A stretch of DNA of 33,233 nt from positions 1 through 33,233 of IMG/VR virus record IMGVR_UViG_3300031812_000014; one strand, written 5' to 3'. Numbering within the stretch: the stretch's first letter is position 1; each line of letters starts with the position of its first letter. The DNA comes from a virus. Made by a program: the position numbers and the translations under genes. Positions 5,383-12,316 of this stretch are shown one piece after another. The notes under the pieces were generated by a model that saw only the letters and a list, made by a program, of their open reading frames with translations, made no database searches and was not told the DNA's origin.

Positions 5383-7531
5383 TGATAACCTCCAGCGCGT
5401 GCGGCAACGCCTCACGGATGTGCCGCACGAAAGTGAGTTTGACTCCGAGTTTGCTCAGTTCGCGAACGTCCTCACGGTTGTCCGCAGGCAGCACCACGTG
5501 ACGAATGCCGTCACGCCGGGCCGCCAGAATCTTCTCCTTGAGCCCGCCGACCGGCAGCACCTCGCCCGTCAGCGTGACCTCCCCGGTGAACGCCACATCA
5601 CACCGCGCGCGCAGCCGCGTGAACAGAGACACCAGCGCGGCCACGATGGCCAGCCCCGCCGACGGGCCGTCCTTGGGGGTGGCGCCCTCGGAGACATGCA
5701 CGTGCACCGCCCCGCGCATGTCCCCAGCGTGCAACCCCAACTCCTCCGCGTGCGCCAGCAGCCACGACCGCGCGGCCTGCACAGACTCGCGCATCACTTG
5801 CCCGAGGTGGCCGGTGATGATGTCCTCCCGCTTGCCCGGCAGACACACGGCCTCGACATCCAGCGTGCTGCCCCCGGTCTCGCTCCACGCGAGCCCCACC
5901 GTGACACCCACGCGGGGCACCCGCTGCCGGGGGCGGATGCGGCTGTCTTCGCTCACCCAACGGTGTGCGTTTGCGGCGGAAATACGCACGCGGCCGATGC
6001 CCGTTTCGACCTTGGCCAGCGCCACCCGGCGGCACACCGAGGCAATGACGCGCTCCAAGCTGCGCACGCCCGCCTCACGCGTGTAGCCGTTGATCAGCGC
6101 CCGGATGCCCCCCGGCGTGAATTCTACGTCCTCGGCCGTCAGTCCGATCTCCTTCATTTGTTTCGGGATGAGGAACCGGGACGCGATGTGCGCCTTCTCC
6201 TCTTCCGAGTAGCCGTTCAGCCGAATGACTTCCATGCGGTCCAACAGCGGCGATGAAATGGTCGCCGTGGTATTGGCCGTGGCGATGAAGAGCACTTTGC
6301 TCAGGTCAAAGGGAATATCCACGTAGTTGTCTCGGAAGTGCTTGTTCTGCTCCGGGTCCAGAATTTCCAGCAGCGCCGCGGCGGGGTCCCCCCGGTGGTC
6401 CCGCCCGATCTTGTCCACCTCGTCGAACAGGATCACCGGGTTCTTGCCCGCGCGCTGAATGGCCTTGATGATCTTGCCGGGCATGGCGCCGACGTACGTG
6501 CGCCGGTGGCCGCGCAGCTCGGCCTCATCGTGCATCCCGCCGAGCGCGATGCGCTCAAAGTTACGTCCCAGCGCCCGGGCGATGGATCGCCCCAGCGAGG
6601 TTTTTCCTACGCCGGGCGGCCCCACGAAGCAGAGGATTGGTGCGCGGGCGGCGGGGTTCAACTTCATCACCGCCAGGTGCTCCAGCACCCGCTGCTTAAC
6701 CCGCTCGAGGTTGTAGTGGTCCTCGTCGAGGACCTGCCTGGCGTGCGCGATGTCCACCTCTTGGGGTGGGGGATCCTCCCACGGCAAGCTGGTGACGAAA
6801 TCGATGTAGTCTCTGAGCAGCGCGGCCTCGTGGCTGCCCGGGGGCATCCGCCGGAGCCGTTCTTGCTCTTTGTCCAGTTCGGCCTGCACGTGCGGGGGGA
6901 GGTAACCCTTGCGTGCTTGGGCCTCGAACTCGTCCCAAATGGCATCGGGGATGATGCGTTTGAGCGCCGCCTCCAACTCCTTGTAGTTCTCGGCCTTGAT
7001 CAGGTCCAGTTTGGCCTCGGGGGACACCCCCAGCGTGCCTTTGGCGATCATGAGCATGGCCAGGGCACGGGGGTGCGTAGGCAGCGTGTCCGGAACGCGC
7101 CCGGGCTTCATCTTCCGCAACTGTTCCAGCATTGCGGTGCACGTGCCGGCAATGCGCTGGCCGACGGCGCGGTCCGACTCGTCGAACGGAAACTCCTCGA
7201 ATTCCACGATGGGGTACTGCGTGAAGTCCGTGACCGCACCGATCTTCACCGGCTGGTCGGCGGCCAGCTCCACCTGCACCGTGTCGGTGGAGGGGTTGAG
7301 CGTACCGGTCCGGGGGCCCTCGTCCACCGAGATAATCTCGCACACCACACCGTGTGTAGCAAGCTCGCCATTGATGCTACACACCGCTACCGCGGGTAGC
7401 CCCGCCGCGGCCCCGGCGCGCACCTGCTCTACGACAACACGCTTAAGGGCGATTATGGCGTCGGAGTAGGGCAGGATTACCCCGTGCCGGATCTTTACGA
7501 GTACACCGCGCTGTTTCTTCGTAGTTGTCAT
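5375..7531 (-). CDS. Lon-family ATP-dependent protease (718 aa)
   Basis: A soluble hexameric AAA+ serine protease that unfolds and degrades proteins. Visible parts: a divergent N-terminal substrate-binding region (1 to about 250), the family signature TSLPWED-like (248-254), Walker A GPPGVGKT (304-311), Walker B VILFDEVDK (366-374), sensor Asn near 420 and Arg finger in LLDRM (about 432). The protease domain has catalytic Ser624 in DGPSAG and Lys665 in GGLKEK. All key residues are present, so it should be active. The length is somewhat below typical bacterial LonA (about 780-800), and the shortfall is in the N-terminal part, suggesting altered substrate choice. The ATG at 7531 (AGGAG, 6 nt) is preferred over 7549, which lies inside the upstream gene. 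It follows MoxR-type and VWA genes in the same operon. Confidence 0.95.
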   Translation of the reverse strand: MTTTKKQRGVLVKIRHGVILPYSDAIIALKRVVVEQVRAGAAAGLPAVAVCSINGELATHGVVCEIISVDEGPRTGTLNPSTDTVQVELAADQPVKIGAVTDFTQYPIVEFEEFPFDESDRAVGQRIAGTCTAMLEQLRKMKPGRVPDTLPTHPRALAMLMIAKGTLGVSPEAKLDLIKAENYKELEAALKRIIPDAIWDEFEAQARKGYLPPHVQAELDKEQERLRRMPPGSHEAALLRDYIDFVTSLPWEDPPPQEVDIAHARQVLDEDHYNLERVKQRVLEHLAVMKLNPAARAPILCFVGPPGVGKTSLGRSIARALGRNFERIALGGMHDEAELRGHRRTYVGAMPGKIIKAIQRAGKNPVILFDEVDKIGRDHRGDPAAALLEILDPEQNKHFRDNYVDIPFDLSKVLFIATANTTATISSPLLDRMEVIRLNGYSEEEKAHIASRFLIPKQMKEIGLTAEDVEFTPGGIRALINGYTREAGVRSLERVIASVCRRVALAKVETGIGRVRISAANAHRWVSEDSRIRPRQRVPRVGVTVGLAWSETGGSTLDVEAVCLPGKREDIITGHLGQVMRESVQAARSWLLAHAEELGLHAGDMRGAVHVHVSEGATPKDGPSAGLAIVAALVSLFTRLRARCDVAFTGEVTLTGEVLPVGGLKEKILAARRDGIRHVVLPADNREDVRELSKLGVKLTFVRHIREALPHALEVING

Positions 7532-7542
7532 GTTCGTCTCCT

Positions 7543-8667
7543 CTACCATTCTACCACAGTTCCTTCGCTGTCGTCCTCACGCTTTTGCGTGTAGACGACT
7601 TTGTCTTGGGGCCGGACGTGAGTGGGGCGTAGCCGCCCGTGCGGCACGATGACCCAGATGATGGGGGCCGCAGGCGGTCGGATTACCGCCTCGTGCTCCC
7701 CATCGGTGTATGCGATGACCAAATCCGGTTGCAGCGCCTCGGCGGCATTCAGCGCCGGTTGGATGTTCGTTCCGCCGCCCAGCCCCTCGATGTGTTCGGG
7801 GGGCGCGGCCCGGCCAGACCACAGCACGCGGTCGGAATAGATGATCACGTGCGGGAGCGCCGTTTTAGTCAGTTGCCGGACCGCGCTCCAGGCGTACGGA
7901 AACCAGTGGTCCATGCTGCCCGACCCATCGAGCAGCACCACAATGCGGCTGCGCCGCTCACGCACCGTACCGCGGAGGCCCGGCAGCCGCCCCGGGCGGC
8001 GCCACCCCCGCGCACGCACCGGCACCGTGCCCCGGACGCGTTTGGCCAGCCGCAGCGTGCGCAGCAGCCCCAGCAGTTGCAGATCGGGTTCCACCTTCGG
8101 CACCTGTACCATCTCGTGGTGTCCACCGGTGCCTCGCACGGGCGCGGCCAGCCGGTTGAGGCGTGGTAGGCTTTGTTGGGCTTGCATGAGTGTGCGCAGG
8201 TGCGCCTCAACACGCTGACCGTCGCTATCCCCCCGTGTAATGTTGGAGCCGGTCTGCGGTTGCCACCCGCTCTGAAGCAACCGGCGCTCGATCCAGCGCC
8301 AAGACGGCAGACTGACCTTTTGCAGCGGGCTGTCGTAGAGCCGGGCGGGTACGTCGTTCTCGGTAAGGCCGACGAATTGTCTCAAGGCTTGCGGCAGCGT
8401 GATGTGCCGATTGGCGGCGATTTCTTGCGCGGCCAGCCGCACTGTGGTGTTCGGGTGCGGCTCGTCGAGCGCGAGCACGTCGCCGCGAAAGATGCGCGTG
8501 GCGTAGTGAGCGATGATCGGCTCGGTCTCCTCGGGCGGGAGGGCGTCCCACGACAGCGGGATAGCGAGCGTGTATCCGCTGGCGTCCAGCGTGAGGAGCG
8601 GCTCCTCGTCTGTGGTTCGCACGATGCGCACTCCACAGATTTGGAGCTCTTCCAGAAACGCCTTCAT
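7543..8667 (-). CDS. VWA-domain protein with complete MIDAS, partner of the adjacent AAA+ ATPase (374 aa)
   Basis: The C-terminal half is a von Willebrand factor A domain: VVLLDGSGSM gives the metal-binding D-x-S-x-S, GGGTN supplies the Thr and AYTDGEHE the Asp, so the MIDAS site is intact. The N-terminal half (AAQEIAANRHI around residue 80) resembles the metallopeptidase-like part of DUF2201-type VWA proteins; the exact family is unverified. VWA proteins encoded next to MoxR ATPases (RavA-ViaA, CbbQ-CbbO and NorQ-NorD are known pairs) act as adaptors in metal insertion or complex remodelling. The ATG at 8667 overlaps the ATPase stop as ATGA, so the two are made together. Lon follows 11 nt later. 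Confidence 0.88.
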   Translation of the reverse strand: MKAFLEELQICGVRIVRTTDEEPLLTLDASGYTLAIPLSWDALPPEETEPIIAHYATRIFRGDVLALDEPHPNTTVRLAAQEIAANRHITLPQALRQFVGLTENDVPARLYDSPLQKVSLPSWRWIERRLLQSGWQPQTGSNITRGDSDGQRVEAHLRTLMQAQQSLPRLNRLAAPVRGTGGHHEMVQVPKVEPDLQLLGLLRTLRLAKRVRGTVPVRARGWRRPGRLPGLRGTVRERRSRIVVLLDGSGSMDHWFPYAWSAVRQLTKTALPHVIIYSDRVLWSGRAAPPEHIEGLGGGTNIQPALNAAEALQPDLVIAYTDGEHEAVIRPPAAPIIWVIVPHGRLRPTHVRPQDKVVYTQKREDDSEGTVVEW

Positions 8668-9803
8668 TGCTGTTCCTCCATCAGCTCCGGAAACTCCTGC
8701 CGGATCTGCTCTTCCAACTGGCGCCGGGCGGCGGGAGACAGTTGCGCGGCCCGGGCAATCTGAATGGCCCGCCGCTGCGTGGCCCGCCGCAAGGCATTGG
8801 CCACTTCGGACTGGTCGTGTTGCGGGCACAGTTGCCCGTTGCACCGCTCAGACACCTTCTTGAGCGTGTCACACAGTTGGGGGGCGATGTCGGCATACTC
8901 GCCCTCCAGCGCGCGGGCCACGAGGTGCTCCAAGATCTTCGGCGGGCCGACCTCGGCGAAGTGGTCCAGCAGCCGAATCGCCTGCGCGGGAGTGATGTTA
9001 TCCCGCACGGTGGGGTCCAGCCCCTCCCACCCGCGGGTCTCCAGGGCCCGGCGCAGCAGGCGCAGCAGCGTGACCCCATCTTGCGCCAGCCGCTCTCTGA
9101 GCCAGGTGGCGACGCGGGCGGGCACCAGCGCGTCCCACGCGTCAATGCCGTGGTCGTACATCCGCAGCCCGATGTCGAGGGTGCGGTTGGGGATCGGCTC
9201 GATAAACGGCGGCTCGGGCACACTGCCGCCCCGCAGTTCGGTGAGCCAGGGCAGGCCGTATTGCGCGGCCAGCCAGTCACGCTCGTCCCCAAAGGGGAAC
9301 CACGCCAGCCGCGCTGCGAGCGCCCGCCCGGTTTCTGAGGCTAAGAAGTCGGTGCGCGACACGGGCTGCATCGCGCAGATGATGATGGTCTGCGGGTGCA
9401 GTCGCCGCCCGTGTAGTTCGCAGTCCCACAACAGTGTAAGGATGGCTGCGGCCTTCTGCGGATCGTCGGCCGCTTTGTCGAGCTCGTCAAAGAACAGGAC
9501 CACTGGTTCCCGTTCCGCGTGCGCGAACCATGCGGGGACCGTGTGCACCGTGTCCCAGGGGCCTTGCGACTTGGGGTGGAACACGGCGCGCTGCTGCGCG
9601 TCGGCGCCAATTGGCAGACCACCGATGTCTTCCGGCAACAGTTGAGCGAGTAGAACGACCTCGATGGGCAGGTTCAGGCTCGCCGCTAACTTCCGGACGC
9701 GGGCGGTCTTGCCCGTGCCGGTGGGGCCCAGCAGGCACACGCGCGGCCAGTGCGGCCCCCGAAATTCCGTTGCGATGATGTCCCATGTTGCTGTCTTGAT
9801 CAT
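8664..9803 (-). CDS. MoxR-type AAA+ ATPase (379 aa)
   Basis: A chaperone-like AAA+ ATPase. Walker A GPTGTGKT at 26-33, Walker B VVLFFDELDK at 101-110, a sensor-like IICAMQP at about 141-147, and a helical C-terminal domain rich in Arg and Glu. Size and layout fit MoxR relatives that work with a VWA partner, which here is the next gene with a 4-nt overlap. The ATG at 9803 has GGAGG 5 nt upstream. A longer reading to 9962 overlays the neighbouring gene. A possible extended -10 (TGGTACAAT, 9823-9831) lies upstream but coincides with coding sequence. Likely role: remodelling a phage or host complex. The target is unknown. Confidence 0.9.
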   Translation of the reverse strand: MIKTATWDIIATEFRGPHWPRVCLLGPTGTGKTARVRKLAASLNLPIEVVLLAQLLPEDIGGLPIGADAQQRAVFHPKSQGPWDTVHTVPAWFAHAEREPVVLFFDELDKAADDPQKAAAILTLLWDCELHGRRLHPQTIIICAMQPVSRTDFLASETGRALAARLAWFPFGDERDWLAAQYGLPWLTELRGGSVPEPPFIEPIPNRTLDIGLRMYDHGIDAWDALVPARVATWLRERLAQDGVTLLRLLRRALETRGWEGLDPTVRDNITPAQAIRLLDHFAEVGPPKILEHLVARALEGEYADIAPQLCDTLKKVSERCNGQLCPQHDQSEVANALRRATQRRAIQIARAAQLSPAARRQLEEQIRQEFPELMEEQQ

Positions 9804-9820
9804 ATGGTCCTCCCTCTTCC

Positions 9821-10471
9821 CTATTGTACCATGTGTGTGGCCCGCAGCGCTAGCTTGAGCCAACGGCGCCCCACCCAAATGTGTTTGTCCGCAATGCACG
9901 GCGGTGACCCGCCGCACAGAATGTGAAGCTGCCTCTGCCGCTGTGTCGGCTTGCGCCTCCAATAGTGGAGGCAGGCTGTGATGGCGGCCTCCACCAGCCG
10001 CTCTTCAGTCCAACCCCACACCTGTGCAACCACTGCCAGATCGGGGCGGGCGGATAGCGGCATCCGAAGACCACGCCGCTCACGCCACAGAAAGACGCGA
10101 GAGAAGTAGCGTTGGATGCGCAGAATCTCGTGCGTGTACGGCACGTGCAAATCATCTAGCCGCCGTTTCAGTGGCGGCCATTCCGCGCCCACCATGATAT
10201 AGCTTGTGTCTCGCGAGCAGTATGGCGGCGTGGTGTCCGGAATGAACACAATTCCGTTAGGTATGAGCATGCGTGCGTAGCCTGAGTGTGTCAGGGTTCC
10301 GTCGGACGTGTAGTAGTACGCGGTGCGGCGGAGCGGCGGCGCGCTGTCATACAACCAGCGTTGCAGCGAGCGGTGGTGCCGCAAGGCGAAGACCGCCCGC
10401 TGCACGGCGGGATAGTTATTCGCCGCCGTCGCTGCCCGCACCAGACCTGCGTTGTAGTTTTTCCGGACCAT
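9821..10471 (-). CDS. Protein of unknown function (216 aa)
   Basis: Not recognised. It is basic and rich in Arg, Tyr and Trp: MVRKNYNAGLVRAATAAN, then RTAYYYTSDGTLTHSGY, an IPNGIVFIPD strand segment, a helical middle (LKRRLDDLHVPYTHEILRIQRY) and a C-terminal CGGSPPC pair. No signal or span. The ATG at 10471 immediately follows the upstream TAA (TAAATG) with GGGGA just ahead. It lies between the amidoligase/hydrophobic peptide pair and the AAA+-VWA-Lon cassette and could belong to either. Confidence 0.7.
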   Translation of the reverse strand: MVRKNYNAGLVRAATAANNYPAVQRAVFALRHHRSLQRWLYDSAPPLRRTAYYYTSDGTLTHSGYARMLIPNGIVFIPDTTPPYCSRDTSYIMVGAEWPPLKRRLDDLHVPYTHEILRIQRYFSRVFLWRERRGLRMPLSARPDLAVVAQVWGWTEERLVEAAITACLHYWRRKPTQRQRQLHILCGGSPPCIADKHIWVGRRWLKLALRATHMVQ

Positions 10472-10675
10472 TTATCCCCAGTAAGCCCAATAGAGCGCTG
10501 CAGCGATGATTCCGGTCAACAACAACAGTCCGGACAGGGGCCAGAACAGGTAGAGGAAGCCCACTACGAGGATCGCTACGAGGATCGGCCAGAGTGCGAT
10601 TAGCAGCGGCAGGCCGATGACTACCAGCAGCAGAAAGCCGAGAATGACCTGAATCGTTTCCATAATCGTTTCCAT
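10472..10675 (-). CDS. Very hydrophobic small membrane protein (67 aa)
   Basis: Almost the whole chain is hydrophobic: VILGFLLLVVIGLPLLIAL, then ILVAILVVGFLYLF and GLLLLTGIIAAALYW, giving two or three spans separated by single prolines. The ATG at 10675 has GGAGG 5 nt upstream, and only 12 nt separate it from the amidoligase stop. It could be a membrane anchor, a small toxin-like or pore-forming peptide, or a structural partner of the amidoligase. None of these is shown. Confidence 0.7.
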   Translation of the reverse strand: METIMETIQVILGFLLLVVIGLPLLIALWPILVAILVVGFLYLFWPLSGLLLLTGIIAAALYWAYWG

Positions 10676-10687
10676 GTTTACCTCCAG

Positions 10688-11395
10688 TTACTTGAATTGC
10701 TCGAATTGCTCGAACGGCAAACTCAATTGCTGCGGGCGCGGCACATCTAGCTCGCGCCGCAAATACTCTCCCAGGGTGTGCAGCAGCCAGTCCACGGCGT
10801 GGATGTACTCTTCGCTATTGCCTGCGTGCGGGAGCAGGCGGAATTCGACCGTGCCGTACTCGTGCACCGCATGCCAGTTGATGGCCCGGTATCGGGTTGA
10901 TCCCGGTACGCGCTCTCCGCGGCGCTTCATCCGGTGTTGGATGGCATGGGTCGGCGGTTCATCCCACCGGCAATAGCTGTACTTAAGCCGTGCTGTGTAC
11001 TTGTAGTTGTTTCCCCAGCGCGCCAAATAGCGCTGGTGGAACCAGCGCAGGAAGTGGCGGTGCGCAACGGCGTGTAGAGCACGTTCTGACAGGGCGACGT
11101 GCACGTGATTCCCACACGTGCTATTCTGCGTGATTCTGCCTCGCTGCCACAACTCTACGATGCGCTGTGACCATGTAGACCATTCGGTTGCCTGAATCCG
11201 AATCTTGACTTCTGCGTTGGGTATCCAGTCTCTGCGCCTCTGGTCGTCCGGCACATAGACCGTGACATCCCGGTCTAACCTGACGTCTTGATGGTCTGTA
11301 GCTCCCTGCTCCATACCGCACTCAATCTCTAAGCCGATGCCTCGGATGTCCGGGTGCGGTGAGTGGTATCTGATTGTGGTAGCCTCAACGGCCAT
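10688..11395 (-). CDS. Putative amidoligase-family enzyme (235 aa)
   Basis: Resembles the amidoligase (COOH-NH2 ligase, glutamine-synthetase fold) family: GLEIE at 21-25 (metal or ATP-binding strand), GNHVHV at 95-100 (the hallmark [GN]xHVHV), and RYRAINW...YGTVEFR at about 168-186 with His190 following. These match the family's core order. Such enzymes join amine and carboxyl groups and often sit with peptide-modifying partners in phages. The start at 11395 has GGGAG 7 nt upstream. Its leader is the 27-nt product of a predicted hammerhead ribozyme, so the enzyme's mRNA is probably processed. Substrate unknown; no glutamine amidotransferase partner is seen in the window. Confidence 0.8.
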   Translation of the reverse strand: MAVEATTIRYHSPHPDIRGIGLEIECGMEQGATDHQDVRLDRDVTVYVPDDQRRRDWIPNAEVKIRIQATEWSTWSQRIVELWQRGRITQNSTCGNHVHVALSERALHAVAHRHFLRWFHQRYLARWGNNYKYTARLKYSYCRWDEPPTHAIQHRMKRRGERVPGSTRYRAINWHAVHEYGTVEFRLLPHAGNSEEYIHAVDWLLHTLGEYLRRELDVPRPQQLSLPFEQFEQFK

Positions 11396-11417
11396 GCTCT
11401 GTCTCCCTGCGGCCATT

Positions 11418-11476
11418 GCCGTGACCGGCCGTACCGGCCGGTTTCGCCCCGTGCCGCTCGGGGCTCATCAGACGGC
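11418..11476 (-). ncRNA. Type I hammerhead ribozyme 2, overlapping a stop codon
   Basis: Read on the minus strand from 11476: stem I strand GCCGU, core CUGAUGA (11471-11465), stem II GCCCCG/CGGGGC with a 7-nt loop, GAAA (11445-11442), stem III ACCGGCCG/CGGCCGGU with a GUA loop (closing A-U), cleavage nucleotide C (11423), then stem I return strand ACGGC. All invariant hammerhead positions are present, and both closed helices are GC-rich. It is open at stem I, hence type I. The predicted cut is between 11423 and 11422. The UGA in the core is the stop codon of the gene at 11468-11743, so terminating ribosomes would cover the ribozyme. The 3' product starts 27 nt before the amidoligase ATG. Confidence 0.92.
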
Positions 11477-11743
11477 GGGGGAGTCGTTGTTGGGGGCGGG
11501 CCGGTACCATCTCCCCACATAATACCGTGTCTTCCGCCCGCGCCCACCGGGATCGATGGTTCCGGTGGGGGCATAGATAATCTCGACGCCCGCGGGCACG
11601 GGGCCGGGCCCTAGGCGACGATAGCCCCCGGCAGCCAGAAGGTCCATTGTTACACGGTACCAGTACGCACCGCCGCGGCCGGGGCGCGCCCAATGGGAGC
11701 ACTGCGCCCACAACTCTTTAATTTTTTCGCTAATCGTGTCCAT
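11468..11743 (-). CDS. Small protein between two ribozymes (91 aa)
   Basis: Function unknown. The ATG at 11743 (MDTISEKIKELW) has GGAG 6 nt upstream; the in-frame ATG at 11755 has none. There is a helical N-terminus, then AYWYRVTMDLLAAGG (echoing the Y-x-V opening of the tiny-protein array), a Pro/Gly-rich middle with VEIIYAPTG, and KTRYYVGRWYRP. Its 5' leader is the product of ribozyme 1, and its last codons plus stop form part of ribozyme 2, so both ends of its mRNA are predicted ribozyme cuts. Confidence 0.75.
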   Translation of the reverse strand: MDTISEKIKELWAQCSHWARPGRGGAYWYRVTMDLLAAGGYRRLGPGPVPAGVEIIYAPTGTIDPGGRGRKTRYYVGRWYRPAPNNDSPAV

Positions 11744-11765
11744 CGCATTCTCCATGCGGCCGGTT

Positions 11766-11823
11766 GCCGCGACCGCGGCCTTGCCGCGGTTTCGCCCCGG
11801 GCCGCCGGGGCTCGTCAGGCGGC
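11766..11823 (-). ncRNA. Type I hammerhead ribozyme 1
   Basis: Read on the minus strand from 11823: stem I strand GCCGC, core CUGACGA (11818-11812), stem II GCCCCGG/CCGGGGC with a CGGC loop, GAAA (11793-11790), stem III ACCGCGGC/GCCGCGGU with an AAG loop, cleavage C (11771), then stem I return strand GCGGC. The core fits CUGANGA...GAAA...UH exactly. Stem I (GCCGC/GCGGC here, GCCGU/ACGGC in ribozyme 2) and stem III differ by paired changes, which supports real structure. The predicted cut lies between 11771 and 11770, 27 nt before the start of the next gene. It lies 8 nt after the stop of the Cys-rich gene. Confidence 0.92.
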
Positions 11824-11830
11824 GTCGTTG

Positions 11831-12100
11831 TCATTCGCACATGCAGCACGGGGCGTCGGAGCCGCACTCGCAGTACGGCTTCTTCGAGCACGGGCAGTAG
11901 TCGTAGTCACGGTACCACGGGCGGTATGTGTTGTACTGCGAGCGGTTTGCCCCAGTTAGTACCTTGACCAGTGCGCCGTCTACCCAGAAGTCCTTTGAGC
12001 CGTCGAAGAACGCCAGATGTGCCCGCCGCCCATACTTCGTGTCTCCGATGTACAGGAGACGGTATTTCTTGCCTTTGTACTCAGCCACGTTGTTCATCAT
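11831..12100 (-). CDS. Cys-rich small protein, first gene of the leftward operon (89 aa)
   Basis: Function unknown. The N-terminal two thirds are basic and aromatic (VAEYKGKKYRLLYIGD, FFDGSKDFWVDGALVKV). The last 21 residues hold seven cysteines in CPC, CEC and CCMC pairs, suggesting metal binding. Adjacent ATGs at 12100 and 12097 both suit the GGAGG site; 12097 has the better 6-nt spacing. A consensus sigma70 promoter ends about 15 nt upstream, so the mRNA leader is very short. As the first gene it should be expressed most strongly. Confidence 0.8.
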   Translation of the reverse strand: MMNNVAEYKGKKYRLLYIGDTKYGRRAHLAFFDGSKDFWVDGALVKVLTGANRSQYNTYRPWYRDYDYCPCSKKPYCECGSDAPCCMCE

Positions 12101-12114
12101 CAACCTCCACTACC

Positions 12115-12143
12115 AGCATATCGGACGGCGGTGCGCTTGTCAA
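12115..12143 (-). promoter_or_regulatory. Consensus sigma70 promoter of the long leftward operon
   Basis: On the minus strand, TTGACA (12143-12138) is followed by exactly 17 nt and TATGCT (12120-12115), then the GGAGG site of the gene starting at 12100. The -35 is perfect and the spacing ideal. No other convincing strong promoter was found downstream, so this may drive everything down to base 355. Confidence 0.88.
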
Positions 12144-12161
12144 GGCTTTTCCATAGAAAGT

Positions 12162-12194
12162 CTGCAAGTCATTGATTCTGTGGGAAATAAAGTT
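12162..12194 (+). repeat. Dispersed intergenic motif, extended copy 1
   Basis: A 33-nt unit containing GCAAGTCATTGATTC and ending AAATAAAGTT. It matches the unit at 12712-12744 at 26 of 33 positions. It lies just upstream of the leftward operon promoter, where a regulator or replication protein could bind. Shorter copies occur elsewhere only between genes. Confidence 0.6.
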
Positions 12195-12285
12195 GCGCGC
12201 GGTGTGCGGGGCCGCGCGCCGCCATTCGACCCCCGCGTGTAAGTGGCGTAAAATCAATTGGTTGGAGGCGTGGTGGGCGGGACAC

Positions 12286-12316
12286 AAAAAAGCCCCGGTG
12301 GCAGGACCACCGGGGC
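12286..12316 (-). terminator. Intrinsic terminator of the 12415-12645 gene
   Basis: On the minus strand a perfect 10-bp GC-rich stem (GCCCCGGTGG at 12292-12301 pairing with CCACCGGGGC at 12307-12316, 5-nt loop) is followed directly by six T residues (12291-12286). It sits 98 nt after the stop of the small leftward gene and upstream of the next promoter, so it separates two transcription units. Confidence 0.92.

Noticed and set aside
6338-7399. 353-aa plus-strand reading frame opposite Lon
   Set aside because: It is the exact antisense of a protein with intact Lon motifs; long antisense frames are expected at this GC content, and the product has no recognisable domain.
12081-12287. 68-aa minus-strand frame over the operon promoter
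   Set aside because: It spans a consensus promoter and the dispersed repeat. The similar residue strings in this and the 12415-12786 frame (NFI..xINDL) come from the DNA repeat, not from a shared protein.
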